64,000 nt of DNA from Acinetobacter sp. NIPH 2699. GTDB lineage: Bacteria > Pseudomonadota > Gammaproteobacteria > Pseudomonadales > Moraxellaceae. Shown here in pieces: positions 35,477 through 44,829 of this stretch. The position numbers were made by a program, and so were the translations under genes. Position 1 is the first letter of the stretch. Each line of letters opens with the position of its first letter. The stretch covers positions 1 through 64,000 of the forward strand of contig NZ_JAKZGL010000014.1 of NCBI RefSeq assembly GCF_022549355.1, written 5' to 3'. A model generated the notes under the pieces. The model searched no databases. It was not told the origin of the DNA and saw only the letters and a program-made list of their open reading frames with translations.

Positions 35477-36670
35477 ATGACTAAACATAAAAACAGACAG
35501 ACTCACCTCATTCATGCACCACGCCAAGCCCCTCAGTATATTGAGACGGTTCAACCTCCCCTATTTCGTGCATCCACCATTATTTTCCAATCCACAACGC
35601 ACCTTTTTGATCGCCACTGGACCGATGCTTATGACTATAGCTATGGGACTCATGGCACCCCAACCACATTCACCCTAGCCGACAATATCGCTCAAATTGA
35701 AGGCGGCAGTTATTGCTTACTTGCACCCAGTGGTTTATCTGCGATTAATTTGGTGAATAGTACAGTATTAAATACAGACGATGAGGTCTGGGTTGCCGAC
35801 AATATTTATGGTCCTAATCTGGAACATCTGAAAAATCTACAAGATCGCTATGGGATTACTGTCAAAATTTATAACCCAATTGATGCCGATAGTTTTCAAC
35901 CCACTGAAAAAAGCAAATTGATCTGGCTAGAAGCGGCTGGTTCAGTCACTTTAGAATTTCCAGACTTAAAAAACTTAGTCAAAAAAGCACAACAAGCCAA
36001 TGTTCTCACCGCCCTAGATAACACATGGGGAGCAGGACTCGCTTTTAATGCCTTTGATTTTTCAGATGAACATCTCTCCGTTGATATCACCGTGCATGCC
36101 TTAACCAAATATCCAAGTGGTGGCGGTGACATGTTGATGGGCTCAGCCGTGACACGTGATCAACAGCTACATCACAAACTTTTCCGCATGCATGCGATTC
36201 AAGGTATCTCCGTTTCTGGCGATGATACTGCACAAATCCAGCGCAGCTTGGCACATATGTCACTTCGTTATGAACAACAATCTAAAAGTGCAATCACAGT
36301 ACTCGATTGGTTAAAGCAACAACCCCAGTTTAGCCAAGTGCTACACCCAAGCCATCCAGATTCAGCAGGTCATCAATTTTGGACAGAAGTTTGCAACACT
36401 GGCAAAAGTGCTGGCTTAGTCAGTGTAATCTTTAAACCTGAATATGATCTGACTGCTATACGTCAATTCTGCGACAGTCTAACCCTGTTCAAACTTGGCT
36501 TTAGTTGGGGCGGCCCGATCAGCTTAGTGATGCTATATGACTTAAAACCGATGCGCTCACTTGAGAATACACATTTACAACAAGGTTTATTGGTTCGCTT
36601 CTGTATAGGACTAGAACATCCTGATGATTTGATCCAAGATATTCAAAACGCACTAAAACAACTGGAATGA
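35477..36670 (+). CDS. metC: Cystathionine beta-lyase
   Basis: A 397-residue PLP enzyme of the Cys/Met-metabolism family that cleaves cystathionine to homocysteine, pyruvate and ammonia in methionine synthesis. The PLP lysine is K211 in HALTKYPSGGGDMLMG, matching K210 of E. coli MetC. The N-terminal YDYSYGTHGTPTTFTLADNI and the C-terminal GFSWGGPISLVM are typical of the bacterial MetC group rather than the MetB/MetY group. The ATG at 35477 has no strong ribosome site. The next gene follows after 18 bp, so the two may be co-transcribed. Confidence 0.88.
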   Translation: MTKHKNRQTHLIHAPRQAPQYIETVQPPLFRASTIIFQSTTHLFDRHWTDAYDYSYGTHGTPTTFTLADNIAQIEGGSYCLLAPSGLSAINLVNSTVLNTDDEVWVADNIYGPNLEHLKNLQDRYGITVKIYNPIDADSFQPTEKSKLIWLEAAGSVTLEFPDLKNLVKKAQQANVLTALDNTWGAGLAFNAFDFSDEHLSVDITVHALTKYPSGGGDMLMGSAVTRDQQLHHKLFRMHAIQGISVSGDDTAQIQRSLAHMSLRYEQQSKSAITVLDWLKQQPQFSQVLHPSHPDSAGHQFWTEVCNTGKSAGLVSVIFKPEYDLTAIRQFCDSLTLFKLGFSWGGPISLVMLYDLKPMRSLENTHLQQGLLVRFCIGLEHPDDLIQDIQNALKQLE

Positions 36671-36688
36671 TATTAAAATAGGTGAAGA

Positions 36689-38236
36689 ATGAGCACACCC
36701 ATCATTATTGCTAAAAAAACCACAGATACCACACAAGATATTGTTCTACATTCTAAATTTGCCAACCGCCATGGTCTCATTGCAGGTGCAACAGGTACAG
36801 GTAAAACCGTGACGCTTAAGGTGCTCGCAGAAAGTTTTTCTCGTCTTGGTGTGCCTGTGTTTCTAGCCGATGCCAAAGGCGATGTATCCAGTCTCGCCAA
36901 AGCAGGTAGCGATAATCTAAAATTTGAAGAACGCCTGAATTTACTCAAAATTGAGCGTGTTCCCTTTGCAGCATCACCTGTGATTTTTTGGGATTTATTT
37001 GGACAGCAAGGCCATCCGATTCGCACCACGATTTCTGAGATTGGCCCACTATTACTTGCTCGCATGCTCAATCTAAATGACACTCAAGAGGGTGTACTCT
37101 CAGCAGTATTTCGGATTGCAGATGATCAAGGTCTATTACTCATTGACTTTAAAGACCTAAAATCTATGCTGAGTTATGTCAGTGAAAATGCAGCCAGCCT
37201 CAAAGCTGAATATGGCAATCTCTCCCCTGCTAGTCTTGGTGCGATTCAACGCAACTTACTGGCATTAGGCGATCAAGGTGGTGAACAATTCTTTGGTGAA
37301 CCCAGCCTCAATATTTTAGATTTCATTCAAACCGACAGCAATGGTCATGGCTATATCAATATTCTCGCTGCTGACAAGTTGATGAATACGCCCAAGCTTT
37401 ATGCCACATTCCTGTTATGGATGCTCTCGGAATTATTTGAACAGCTTCCAGAAGTCGGCGACATGGATAAACCAAAGTTAGTGTTCTTCTTTGATGAGGC
37501 ACATTTATTATTTGATAATGCCAGCTCAGCCCTACAGCAAAAAATCGAACAAGTGGTTCGTTTAATTCGCTCCAAAGGGGTTGGAATATATTTCATTACT
37601 CAAAATCCGCTGGATCTACCTGAAAGCGTGTTAGGTCAATTGGGTAATCGGGTTCAACATGCCCTACGTGCATTTACACCCAAAGATCAAAAGGCGGTAA
37701 AAACTGCGGCTGATACCTTCCGTGCCAATCCAGAATTTAAAGTCGATCAAGCCATTACTGAACTTGCTGTGGGTGAAGCACTGATTAGCTGCCTAGATGA
37801 GCAAGGCACGCCACAAATTGTAGAACGTGGCTGGGTGATGCCACCCTACTCATCATTTACCCCAATCACACCTGAAGAACGCCAAATCATTATTTCGCAG
37901 AGTATCGTCGCAGGTGTCTATGATCAGGCGGTCGATCGGGATAGTGCTTATGAGTTATTACAAAAGAAAGTTCTGCAACTGTATCAACAAAAAGAATCCG
38001 ATGCGCTAGCAAAACAACAAAGTAAAGAACAAGAAACCTTGGCAAAACAACAAACCAAAGAGCAGGAACGTTTTGCCCGTGAACAGCAAAAAGCCGCAGA
38101 AAAGGCACAACGTGATCGTGAAAAACTGACCCAAGATATCGTGGGGACTTTTGCCAAAAGTGCAGCCCGTAGTTTAGGTGGCAGTACAGGTCAGAAAATT
38201 GTGAGGGGGTTGTTGGGTTCGTTATTTGGTAAATAA
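36689..38236 (+). CDS. HerA-like ATPase, DUF853 (YjgR) family
   Basis: A 515-residue P-loop ATPase. Walker A is GATGTGKT (33-40), Walker B is [10 protein letters not shown] (D269, E270), and the sensor-like stretch is [20 protein letters not shown]. This is the HerA/FtsK-like fold of DUF853 proteins such as E. coli YjgR, whose role is unknown. Residues ~425-485 form a highly charged Gln/Lys/Glu helix ([20 protein letters not shown]). AGGTGAAG precedes the ATG. No nuclease partner (NurA-like) is adjacent, so a defence role is not indicated. Confidence 0.9.
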   Translation: MSTPIIIAKKTTDTTQDIVLHSKFANRHGLIAGATGTGKTVTLKVLAESFSRLGVPVFLADAKGDVSSLAKAGSDNLKFEERLNLLKIERVPFAASPVIFWDLFGQQGHPIRTTISEIGPLLLARMLNLNDTQEGVLSAVFRIADDQGLLLIDFKDLKSMLSYVSENAASLKAEYGNLSPASLGAIQRNLLALGDQGGEQFFGEPSLNILDFIQTDSNGHGYINILAADKLMNTPKLYATFLLWMLSELFEQLPEVGDMDKPKLVFFFDEAHLLFDNASSALQQKIEQVVRLIRSKGVGIYFITQNPLDLPESVLGQLGNRVQHALRAFTPKDQKAVKTAADTFRANPEFKVDQAITELAVGEALISCLDEQGTPQIVERGWVMPPYSSFTPITPEERQIIISQSIVAGVYDQAVDRDSAYELLQKKVLQLYQQKESDALAKQQSKEQETLAKQQTKEQERFAREQQKAAEKAQRDREKLTQDIVGTFAKSAARSLGGSTGQKIVRGLLGSLFGK

Positions 38237-38252
38237 AACTTTATTTCATTAA

Positions 38253-38288
38253 AAATTAAGGGCTAATTTATTATCCCTTAATTTTTTT
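38253..38288 (+). terminator. Terminator after the HerA-like gene
   Basis: AAATTAAGGG and CCCTTAATTT form a 10-bp stem followed by a T run, upstream of the hmp regulatory region. Confidence 0.9.
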
Positions 38289-38305
38289 ATGGCTTTTATT
38301 TAAAT

Positions 38306-38350
38306 ATGCATTGCAAATACATTTTATAAGATGTATTTTAAATATATCTT
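38306..38350 (+). promoter_or_regulatory. Two NsrR-like operators before hmp
   Basis: Site 1 (38306-38322) is ATGCATTGCAAATACAT. Site 2 (38328-38350) has arms AAGATGTATTT and AAATATATCTT around one T, with a single mismatch. Both follow the gammaproteobacterial NsrR pattern of AAGATGCATTT and its complement. A possible -35 TTGCAA (38311) and -10 TATTTT (38334), 17 bp apart, overlap the sites, so NsrR would repress by occlusion. Confidence 0.75.
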
Positions 38351-38377
38351 ATAAACAATAGCCAAGAGTGATCAACC

Positions 38378-39589
38378 ATGACTCCACAGCAAATTGACCT
38401 AGTAAAAGCAACTGTTCCTGTACTTCGCGAGAATGGCGTGGCACTTACAGGTTACTTTTATAACCGCATGTTGGGAAACAATCCTGAATTAAAAGAAACC
38501 TTTAACATGGGACATCAACGTAGCGGTGCTCAAGCACAGGCCCTTGCTGGTGCCGTATTGGCATACGCAGAAAATATCGAAGATCCGTCAGTGCTTTTAC
38601 CTGTGGTAGAGTTGATTGCCCACAAACATGTCAGCTTGAATATTCAATCACCTGACTACAATATCGTAGGTGAGAATCTCTTACACTCGATCAGTGAGGT
38701 ACTGGATATTTCAATGGAAGACCCATTAATTGGTGCATGGGCAGCAGCTTATGGTCAATTGGCTGATCTTTTTATCAGTACTGAAAAAGCGCTTTATGAT
38801 CAACATCAACAAACCAAAGGCAGTTGGTTAGGCTGGCGTAATTTTAAAATCGCCAAGAAAGTGGTTGAGAGTGATGAAATTACGTCTTTCTATCTCGCAC
38901 CTGTCGATGGTGGCGAATTACCACAATATGAAGCAGGTCAATATATTTCAGTACGTGTTTTTGTTGAAGAGCTAGGCTTAAGACAGCCACGCCAATACAC
39001 CTTATCAACCAGCCCACAAGCGGACTATTTACGAATTTCCGTGAAACGTGAAGATGAAAAAGGGGATCTGGCAAGTGGTTGGGTTTCAAGTACTTTACAT
39101 GGTTTAGCTGAAGGCTCAGAAATTGAAGTCTCCGCCCCTACAGGTAACTTTTATCTGATTGATAGCAGCAAGCATAATGTATTTATTAGTGGTGGTGTTG
39201 GTTTAACCCCAATGATCGCGATGTTAAATCAACTCGTGACATTAGATATGCCACAACCTGTCAGTTTTATCCATGCATGTCGTAGCAGCCAAGTTCATGC
39301 CATGAAAAAACATATTCAGGAACTCAGAACAAAATATCCACGCCTCAGTACCTTCACGGCCTATGAATTTCCCCATGAAAACGATGTGTTAGGTCAAGAT
39401 TATGATATTGCTGGACGTTTAGATTTAACATCACTGGATACTGCTTTACTCCCAAGCAATGCAGATTATTATTTATGTGGTCCAATGCCGTTTATGGCTG
39501 AACAGCATAAGGCGTTGGTTGCACGTGGTATCCCTGCCGAAAATATCCATAGCGAAGCCTTCGGCACTGGCGGAGTTAAACTGAGCTAA
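38378..39589 (+). CDS. hmp: Flavohaemoprotein, nitric oxide dioxygenase
   Basis: A 403-residue Hmp that oxidises NO to nitrate using O2 and NAD(P)H. The globin domain (1-~140) has the proximal haem His84 in AHKHVSLNIQ and the YNIVGENLL helix. The FAD domain carries RQYTLSTSP and the NAD domain GGVGLTPMIAML and YYLCGPMPFM. It is controlled, as far as the sequence shows, by the two NsrR-like sites upstream. nsrR itself follows behind a terminator, making this a self-contained nitrosative-stress module. Confidence 0.96.
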   Translation: MTPQQIDLVKATVPVLRENGVALTGYFYNRMLGNNPELKETFNMGHQRSGAQAQALAGAVLAYAENIEDPSVLLPVVELIAHKHVSLNIQSPDYNIVGENLLHSISEVLDISMEDPLIGAWAAAYGQLADLFISTEKALYDQHQQTKGSWLGWRNFKIAKKVVESDEITSFYLAPVDGGELPQYEAGQYISVRVFVEELGLRQPRQYTLSTSPQADYLRISVKREDEKGDLASGWVSSTLHGLAEGSEIEVSAPTGNFYLIDSSKHNVFISGGVGLTPMIAMLNQLVTLDMPQPVSFIHACRSSQVHAMKKHIQELRTKYPRLSTFTAYEFPHENDVLGQDYDIAGRLDLTSLDTALLPSNADYYLCGPMPFMAEQHKALVARGIPAENIHSEAFGTGGVKLS

Positions 39590-39608
39590 TCGGTACTGCG
39601 TTTTGTAT

Positions 39609-39638
39609 AAGGCTAGCCTATGATAGACTAGCCTTTTC
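39609..39638 (+). terminator. hmp terminator
   Basis: AAGGCTAG pairs with CTAGCCTT (39609-39616, 39628-39635), followed by TTC. It lies between hmp and nsrR, so nsrR may depend on read-through or on a promoter not identified. Confidence 0.75.
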
Positions 39639-39666
39639 TATTTAAAGCAATAGATTGAGTGAAACC

Positions 39667-40125
39667 ATGCAACTCAATAAATTTACGGATTATGCACTCA
39701 GAATTCTGATGTATGTCGCTCGTCCGAGTGATGTACCGTATACGATTGCCGATATTGCTGAAGACCTCCATGTTTCGCAAAACCATCTGGTTAAAATTGT
39801 CCACTTCATGGGTAAACAACATTGGATTATTACCACGCGGGGCAAAGGCGGTGGTCTTCGTCTCAACCCAGACGCTAAAAATCTTAAATTAGGTGAAGTG
39901 GTTCGTATCTTACAAGGGCATCAGCAAATTGTAGAATGTAATACCCCTCCTTGTGTTTTGCGTTCGCATTGCGGGTTAAAAGGTATTTTAGATCAAGCCT
40001 TAGAGAGCTTTTATCAAAGTCTTGATCAATATACTGTGGGTGAAGTATTACAACACAGCATTCTTCCCTCGTCTCAACATTCAAATATCGATTTTTTACA
40101 ACTCATTCCAAAAGCCTCGTTATGA
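39667..40125 (+). CDS. nsrR: Nitric-oxide-sensing repressor NsrR
   Basis: A 152-residue Rrf2-family repressor that holds an Fe-S cluster, damaged by NO. It starts MQLNKFTDYALRILMYVA, as in NsrR; the cluster cysteines are C91, C96 and C102, the same numbers as in the E. coli protein. A winged helix covers about residues 1-65. A TTG at 39655 would add four residues; the ATG at 39667 has GAGTGA just upstream and matches the family. It is the likely regulator of the adjacent hmp sites. Confidence 0.92.
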   Translation: MQLNKFTDYALRILMYVARPSDVPYTIADIAEDLHVSQNHLVKIVHFMGKQHWIITTRGKGGGLRLNPDAKNLKLGEVVRILQGHQQIVECNTPPCVLRSHCGLKGILDQALESFYQSLDQYTVGEVLQHSILPSSQHSNIDFLQLIPKASL

Positions 40126-40152
40126 GGATTCGCACCAATCGCAGACATCCTT

Positions 40153-40158
40153 TATAAT
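40153..40158 (+). promoter_or_regulatory. Consensus -10 before engB
   Basis: TATAAT lies 36 bp before the engB ATG. A -35 at the proper distance is weak, so this is only a probable promoter. Confidence 0.45.
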
Positions 40159-40193
40159 AGATCTCGCTATTTCAAATTTTAAAGTAAGCTTCT

Positions 40194-40970
40194 ATGCGTC
40201 AGCGTCAACAATCGAAAGATACCAAAGCTAAACTCGCCCCAAAAGAAAAAATCAGTTACGAGAAAAAGACTGATCCTGCATTAACACTTTATGCAAATCA
40301 GTCTTTAAATTGGTTACGCCAAGCTGAGTTTTTAATGAGTGCGCCAAAGCTTGCTTTATGCGTGGAAGATACAGGCTATGAAATTGCTTTCGCTGGTCGA
40401 TCCAATGCAGGTAAATCTAGTGCAATCAATGCACTCACCAATCAGAAACAATTGGCTCGTGCATCGAAAAGACCGGGTCGCACGCAAATGATTAACTTCT
40501 TTAGCTTGGGTAATCCTGACCAGCGTTTAGTCGATTTACCCGGTTACGGCTATGCAGCCGTACCCGAAGCGATGAAACTGGTGTGGCAAAAAGAACTAGA
40601 AAATTACCTCATCCATCGTCAAAGCTTACAAGGCTTAGTGTTATTGATGGATATTCGTCATCCATTGCAGCATTTTGACTTAATGATGTTGGAATGGGCT
40701 CATTCACGCCATTTATTTGTACATATTCTTTTAACCAAGGCTGATAAACTCAATCGTGGACCTGCCAATGAAACCCTATTAGCGGTGAAACAACAATTGA
40801 AAAAGATGAAATTGGACTTTTCTATTCAACTGTTTTCATCATTGAATAAAATTGGTTTAGAGGAACTGGCAAGTGTGATGGGAGGGCGTTTGAATTATAC
40901 CCTCGACCAACCTACTGAATTTGACCTCGATCAAATCCCAGAAGCCACAGAATCTGACGTTCAAGAGTAA
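40194..40970 (+). CDS. engB: Ribosome-assembly GTPase EngB (YihA/YsxC)
   Basis: A 258-residue TrmE-Era-EngA-EngB GTPase needed for 50S assembly. G1 is GRSNAGKSS (68-76), G3 is DLPGYGYA and G4 is TKAD. The N-terminus is ~30 residues longer than in E. coli (210 aa) and strongly basic; the C-terminus is acidic (FDLDQIPEATESDVQE). The ATG at 40194 follows AAAGTAAG. It stands alone between nsrR and an unrelated gene. Confidence 0.95.
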   Translation: MRQRQQSKDTKAKLAPKEKISYEKKTDPALTLYANQSLNWLRQAEFLMSAPKLALCVEDTGYEIAFAGRSNAGKSSAINALTNQKQLARASKRPGRTQMINFFSLGNPDQRLVDLPGYGYAAVPEAMKLVWQKELENYLIHRQSLQGLVLLMDIRHPLQHFDLMMLEWAHSRHLFVHILLTKADKLNRGPANETLLAVKQQLKKMKLDFSIQLFSSLNKIGLEELASVMGGRLNYTLDQPTEFDLDQIPEATESDVQE

Positions 40971-41099
40971 ATAATGCAATTCACGCAACTTGATGCATAA
41001 AATAAATTTTAATTGTCCTGAATTGCTAAACACAACAGGTGGGGTATTTTCATATACTCCATACTATTGGTTCATTGCACTTTCGATTAGGACTAAACG

Positions 41100-42044
41100 A
41101 TGAAATTACTATCATTTGTGAAGAACAAAGTTCTTGGTTCTTCGATTGACTATAAAATTCTCCCCCGCAAAGTAAAGTTTGACTGGGAAAAAACGCCTGT
41201 AGACTGGATTCCAAACCAGCCTTTCGCTAGCTATTTTATTAATGAAATTAACAATATCTTACCAGCAGGTGAGTTTTGGTTCTGCCGTTTATACAATAAA
41301 GTTTTGCCTGAAATTACCGATCCAAAACTCAAAGAAGATGTGCAAGCATTTATTCGCCAAGAAGCCATGCATGCTATTGCACATACCTCTGCAAACAAAG
41401 AATATCTAAGCAAACGCAATATTGATATGCAGCGTAATCTCGACATTATGGACTTCTTATTTACCAAAGCTTTAGCAGACAAACCTTTTGGTAAAGAAAT
41501 CCCTAAAGCGCTTGATCATCAGTGGGATTTATTTCGCTTAGGTGTGATTGCAACCGTTGAACACATGACCTGTGTACTCGGTAAATACGCACTTTACAAC
41601 AAACGTTGGGAAGAGCTTGGCGCAGACCCTGAAATGGTTGATTTAATCAAATGGCATGGTTCTGAAGAAATTGAACACCGCACTGTTGCATTCGATCTTT
41701 ATCGTCATCTCGGTGGTGGCTATATTGCCCGCTATTACCTCAGTGTTGTGGTGATTATTGGTGTCCTCGGTTTATGGGTCGATGGCGCTGCACATATCAT
41801 GAGTCAAGACCCTCGCTTTGCTAATAAGAAACCGAGTCTATTCAAACCTTGGATCTGGATCGAATGGTCGAAGACTGCACTTAAAGACGCTAAGATTTTA
41901 CCAGGTCCAGCGTGGCTAGTTGCCCAACAACTTGATTACCTCATGCCGTGGTATGACCCTGTAAAAGAAGGCAATACTCAAGATGCGGTGAATTATTTAA
42001 ATCGTTCACCTGCTGCAAAACGTGCTTTACAACCAGCAGCATAA
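41100..42044 (+). CDS. Metal-dependent hydrolase-like protein (PF10118-like)
   Basis: A 314-residue protein with a ferritin-like helical core. Candidate metal ligands are EAMHA (near 97), EHMTCVLGKYAL and EEIEHRTVAFDLYRHLGG, the Glu/His pattern of the COG3687 predicted metal-dependent hydrolases. A hydrophobic helix (YYLSVVVIIGVLGLWVDG) in the C-terminal half suggests membrane association. The biochemical role is unknown. A relation to diiron oxygenases is suggested only by the ligand spacing. GATTAGGAC precedes the ATG. Confidence 0.8.
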   Translation: MKLLSFVKNKVLGSSIDYKILPRKVKFDWEKTPVDWIPNQPFASYFINEINNILPAGEFWFCRLYNKVLPEITDPKLKEDVQAFIRQEAMHAIAHTSANKEYLSKRNIDMQRNLDIMDFLFTKALADKPFGKEIPKALDHQWDLFRLGVIATVEHMTCVLGKYALYNKRWEELGADPEMVDLIKWHGSEEIEHRTVAFDLYRHLGGGYIARYYLSVVVIIGVLGLWVDGAAHIMSQDPRFANKKPSLFKPWIWIEWSKTALKDAKILPGPAWLVAQQLDYLMPWYDPVKEGNTQDAVNYLNRSPAAKRALQPAA

Positions 42045-42055
42045 AATACTCAAAT

Positions 42056-42086
42056 AAAAAAACAGGATCACAAGATCCTGTTTTTT
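42056..42086. terminator. Bidirectional terminator
   Basis: AAAAAACAGGATC-ACAA-GATCCTGTTTTTT is an extended perfect stem serving both convergent genes. Confidence 0.95.
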
Positions 42087-42097
42087 ATGGTGATAAC

Positions 42098-43339
42098 TTA
42101 AGTGGACTCTAATTCGGCTTGCTTAGCATAACGATCAACAACAACACTAATCATCATATCACCCTGTACATTCACCACGGTACGTACAGTATCTAATAAA
42201 CGATCAATCGGTAATAAAATCGCAATCGCCTCTGCGGGTAAGCCAACAGATTGCAACACCATAATCATGGTCACCATACCAGCACTTGGAATCCCAGGTG
42301 CACCTAATGAGGCAATCATCGCAGTTAAACAAACAATAATTTGTTGAGTTAAACTCAAATCCAAGCCCATCAAATTTGCAATAAACAAGGCGGCGGCAGC
42401 TTCATAGAGTGCTGTACCATCCATATTCAGTTGTGTGCCCAAAGGAATCACAAAACCTACGGTTTGCGGTCTAACACCTAAATTTTCTTGCGCACACTTC
42501 ATGCTTAATGGCATGGTTGCCGAACTGGAACTGGTTGCAAAAGCGGTCACCAATGCCGTACGAGTGCCCTTAAAAAAGGTAATTGGATTCATTTTTCCAA
42601 AGATCCACAATAAAGCAGGTAAAACCACAGCTCCGTGGAAAATCGTAGTACCCGTCACAACCACTGCAAACTCAGCGAGTCGGCTCAAAACAGAAAGGTC
42701 TTCCGTCGCAACCAGCTTGGCAAGTAAAGCAAAAATACCAATCGGTGCGAGCTTCATCACCCAGCCGACCAGTATCATCATGATCTCGAAAAATTGCTGG
42801 CTGATCTGACGCACAGCACTAAACCGCTCGCCACCTTTCACCAAAGCAACACCTAAAAAAAGTGCAAACACGACAACAGCAAGGACATTGCCCTCACTAA
42901 AAGCCTTGAATGGATTAATTAAGGTATTTTGAATAAAGTGCGTCAAAAAGCTTGAAGGGGTTAAGGTATCTGGGCTTTGATGGCTCTGCATATCCGCTTG
43001 GAAAATGGTGATATCAATCCCCTTACCCACTTCAAAAATATGTGCGCAAGCGATTCCCAGAATCAATGCCAAGGTCGTTGTCGTAAGACAACATAAAACG
43101 GTGATTTTCCAGACTCGTCCAAATTGACCACCTGATTGTAAATTTGAAACACCAACAACAATCGAACTAAAAATAAGTGGAATGAGCAACATTTTCAATA
43201 AACCAATGAAAATGCTGCTTAAAATCCCCAAACCATATAAGCTACTTTCGAAAAAGACAGTGTGTGGATAAGCTGTCAGTAAAAGACCAAGTGCTAAGCC
43301 AAGTACTGCCGCAATGAGAATTTGTGTATTTAAATTCAT
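42098..43339 (-). CDS. Dicarboxylate/amino acid:cation symporter (DAACS)
   Basis: A 413-residue inner-membrane transporter of the GltP/DctA/glutamate-transporter family. It keeps the re-entrant hairpin serine motif ATSSSSATMPLSM and the cation/substrate motif LNMDGTALYEAAAA in the seventh helix, plus the second hairpin ASLGAPGIPSAGMVTM. Substrates in the family are glutamate, aspartate or C4-dicarboxylates; motifs do not separate these here. The gene is alone on its strand, with ~200 bp of upstream sequence. Confidence 0.9.
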   Translation of the reverse strand: MNLNTQILIAAVLGLALGLLLTAYPHTVFFESSLYGLGILSSIFIGLLKMLLIPLIFSSIVVGVSNLQSGGQFGRVWKITVLCCLTTTTLALILGIACAHIFEVGKGIDITIFQADMQSHQSPDTLTPSSFLTHFIQNTLINPFKAFSEGNVLAVVVFALFLGVALVKGGERFSAVRQISQQFFEIMMILVGWVMKLAPIGIFALLAKLVATEDLSVLSRLAEFAVVVTGTTIFHGAVVLPALLWIFGKMNPITFFKGTRTALVTAFATSSSSATMPLSMKCAQENLGVRPQTVGFVIPLGTQLNMDGTALYEAAAALFIANLMGLDLSLTQQIIVCLTAMIASLGAPGIPSAGMVTMIMVLQSVGLPAEAIAILLPIDRLLDTVRTVVNVQGDMMISVVVDRYAKQAELEST

Positions 43340-43545
43340 TGTGATTGATATAAAGAATGAAAAACTAGGCTACTATCGCATGCTCAATTTGAAGAATCGA
43401 GCAATTTTTTGTCACATTGTTATGATAAAAAAGCCATTAAAACAACTGACTCATCAATACATTTTGAGCAAAGATACCGCTGCAAAATGATTTGAGCGGC
43501 TTCCTCATCATGACCGATTTTCACGACATGCTTCAATTCTAATGA

Positions 43546-44418
43546 TTATTGTGTTTCGATTTCTCTGAGCCGAATCAAACCTTCTTGAACCGTACTACAG
43601 ACCAACTGCCCATTTTGCCACATCCGACCAAAATTGAGTCCGCGAGAACTTGCACTAACCGTCGCTTCCATTTCATAGAGCATCCATTCATCTGCACGTA
43701 ATGGGCGGTGGAAGTAAATGGTATGATCGATACTGGCACACTGTAGGTTTGGAGAAATCCATGACAAGCCGTGCGGACGCAATGCCGTGGTCATCAAAGT
43801 AAAATCAGAGTAAAACGCCACGATTGCTTGATGCAATGAGATTTCATCCAAATTTTTAGCGATATCACCATGCGTACGTATGTAATGTGCATAAAACGGT
43901 GCTTCAGGCTGCGGCTGAAAAGGATTCATCAACTGAACTGGGCGAATTTCCACATGACGTTCACGCATAAAACTGGCACGAACATTTTCAGGGACAAAAT
44001 TAATCATCGCCTCTTTCAGTTCATTTTCAGACTTTAGGCTTTCAGGTGCAGGATATTCAGGCTCTTTATGTTGATAATTTAAGCCCTCCTCTGGATTGGC
44101 AAAAGAGACCATCGCTGAAAAAATGGTGCGTCCATGTTGAATCGCGCGCACTTGACGACTGGCAAAGCTTTTCCCATCTCGAAGCGTATCCACCTCATAA
44201 ATAATCGGAGCATTGACATCCCCTCCATACAGGAAATATGCATGTAACGAATGCGCAGGACGATCCGTGGTGTATGACGCAGCTCTTAGCGCTTGCCCAA
44301 GCACTTGTCCACCAAATACACGTTTGCCAACCAAGTTACGGCTATTGCCCCGAAAGATATTAGCTTCCAGCCTTTCTAGCGTCAAAAGCTCAACAAGTTC
44401 TTGCGTTAAAGCATTCAT
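43546..44418 (-). CDS. tesB: Acyl-CoA thioesterase II
   Basis: A 290-residue double hot-dog thioesterase that hydrolyses medium- and long-chain acyl-CoA. Conserved parts are GRVFGGQVLGQALRAASYT-like near residue 30 (KRVFGGQVLGQALRAASYTT), HSLHAYFLYGGD and SIDHTIYFHRPLRADEWMLY. The length matches E. coli TesB (286). It is divergent from plsB, whose product also uses acyl-CoA/acyl-ACP; co-regulation is only a possibility. Confidence 0.93.
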   Translation of the reverse strand: MNALTQELVELLTLERLEANIFRGNSRNLVGKRVFGGQVLGQALRAASYTTDRPAHSLHAYFLYGGDVNAPIIYEVDTLRDGKSFASRQVRAIQHGRTIFSAMVSFANPEEGLNYQHKEPEYPAPESLKSENELKEAMINFVPENVRASFMRERHVEIRPVQLMNPFQPQPEAPFYAHYIRTHGDIAKNLDEISLHQAIVAFYSDFTLMTTALRPHGLSWISPNLQCASIDHTIYFHRPLRADEWMLYEMEATVSASSRGLNFGRMWQNGQLVCSTVQEGLIRLREIETQ

Positions 44419-44829
44419 GTAATCACCTTTTTTACAACAATGAGGGAGAGATCAAACCATCCTTGTTAGGGTTGATCATTTTGATTGTGCCACAAATTTA
44501 AATGACCGTGCTTTGGATAAAGTGATTCACCCGTCACCTTATAGCGTCTGCTCAATACTCAAAACCAGATTGGATATCATCACTATTCATCAGTATTTCA
44601 CAGGCATTCAGTATTTATAACTGCTAAAAATACGTTTTTTAACGATAAAATCTACCAAATACGTTATATTTTGTCAGAAAATAGCATACCGTTTTATGTC
44701 AAAATACCGCAAAATATCGTGTTGCTGTCTGTGTTTATCGAGCTTTGTCTTGCGCTGCAACCTAAGCTGCGCTTTCTTACGGCACTATAACAATGCCTCA
44801 TGCTCAGGATTATCATTTAGGAGTTTGTA
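44419..44829. other. Divergent tesB-plsB intergenic region
   Basis: About 410 bp. GATCAAACC and GGGTTGATC (near 44451-44478) form an inverted repeat with one mismatch, a possible operator. TATAAC near 44787 could be a plsB -10. No ORF or RNA gene was recognised. Confidence 0.4.

Noticed and set aside
36689..38236. HerA-like ATPase as part of a defence system
   Set aside because: No NurA, Sir2 or nuclease partner adjacent; domain order matches housekeeping YjgR/DUF853.
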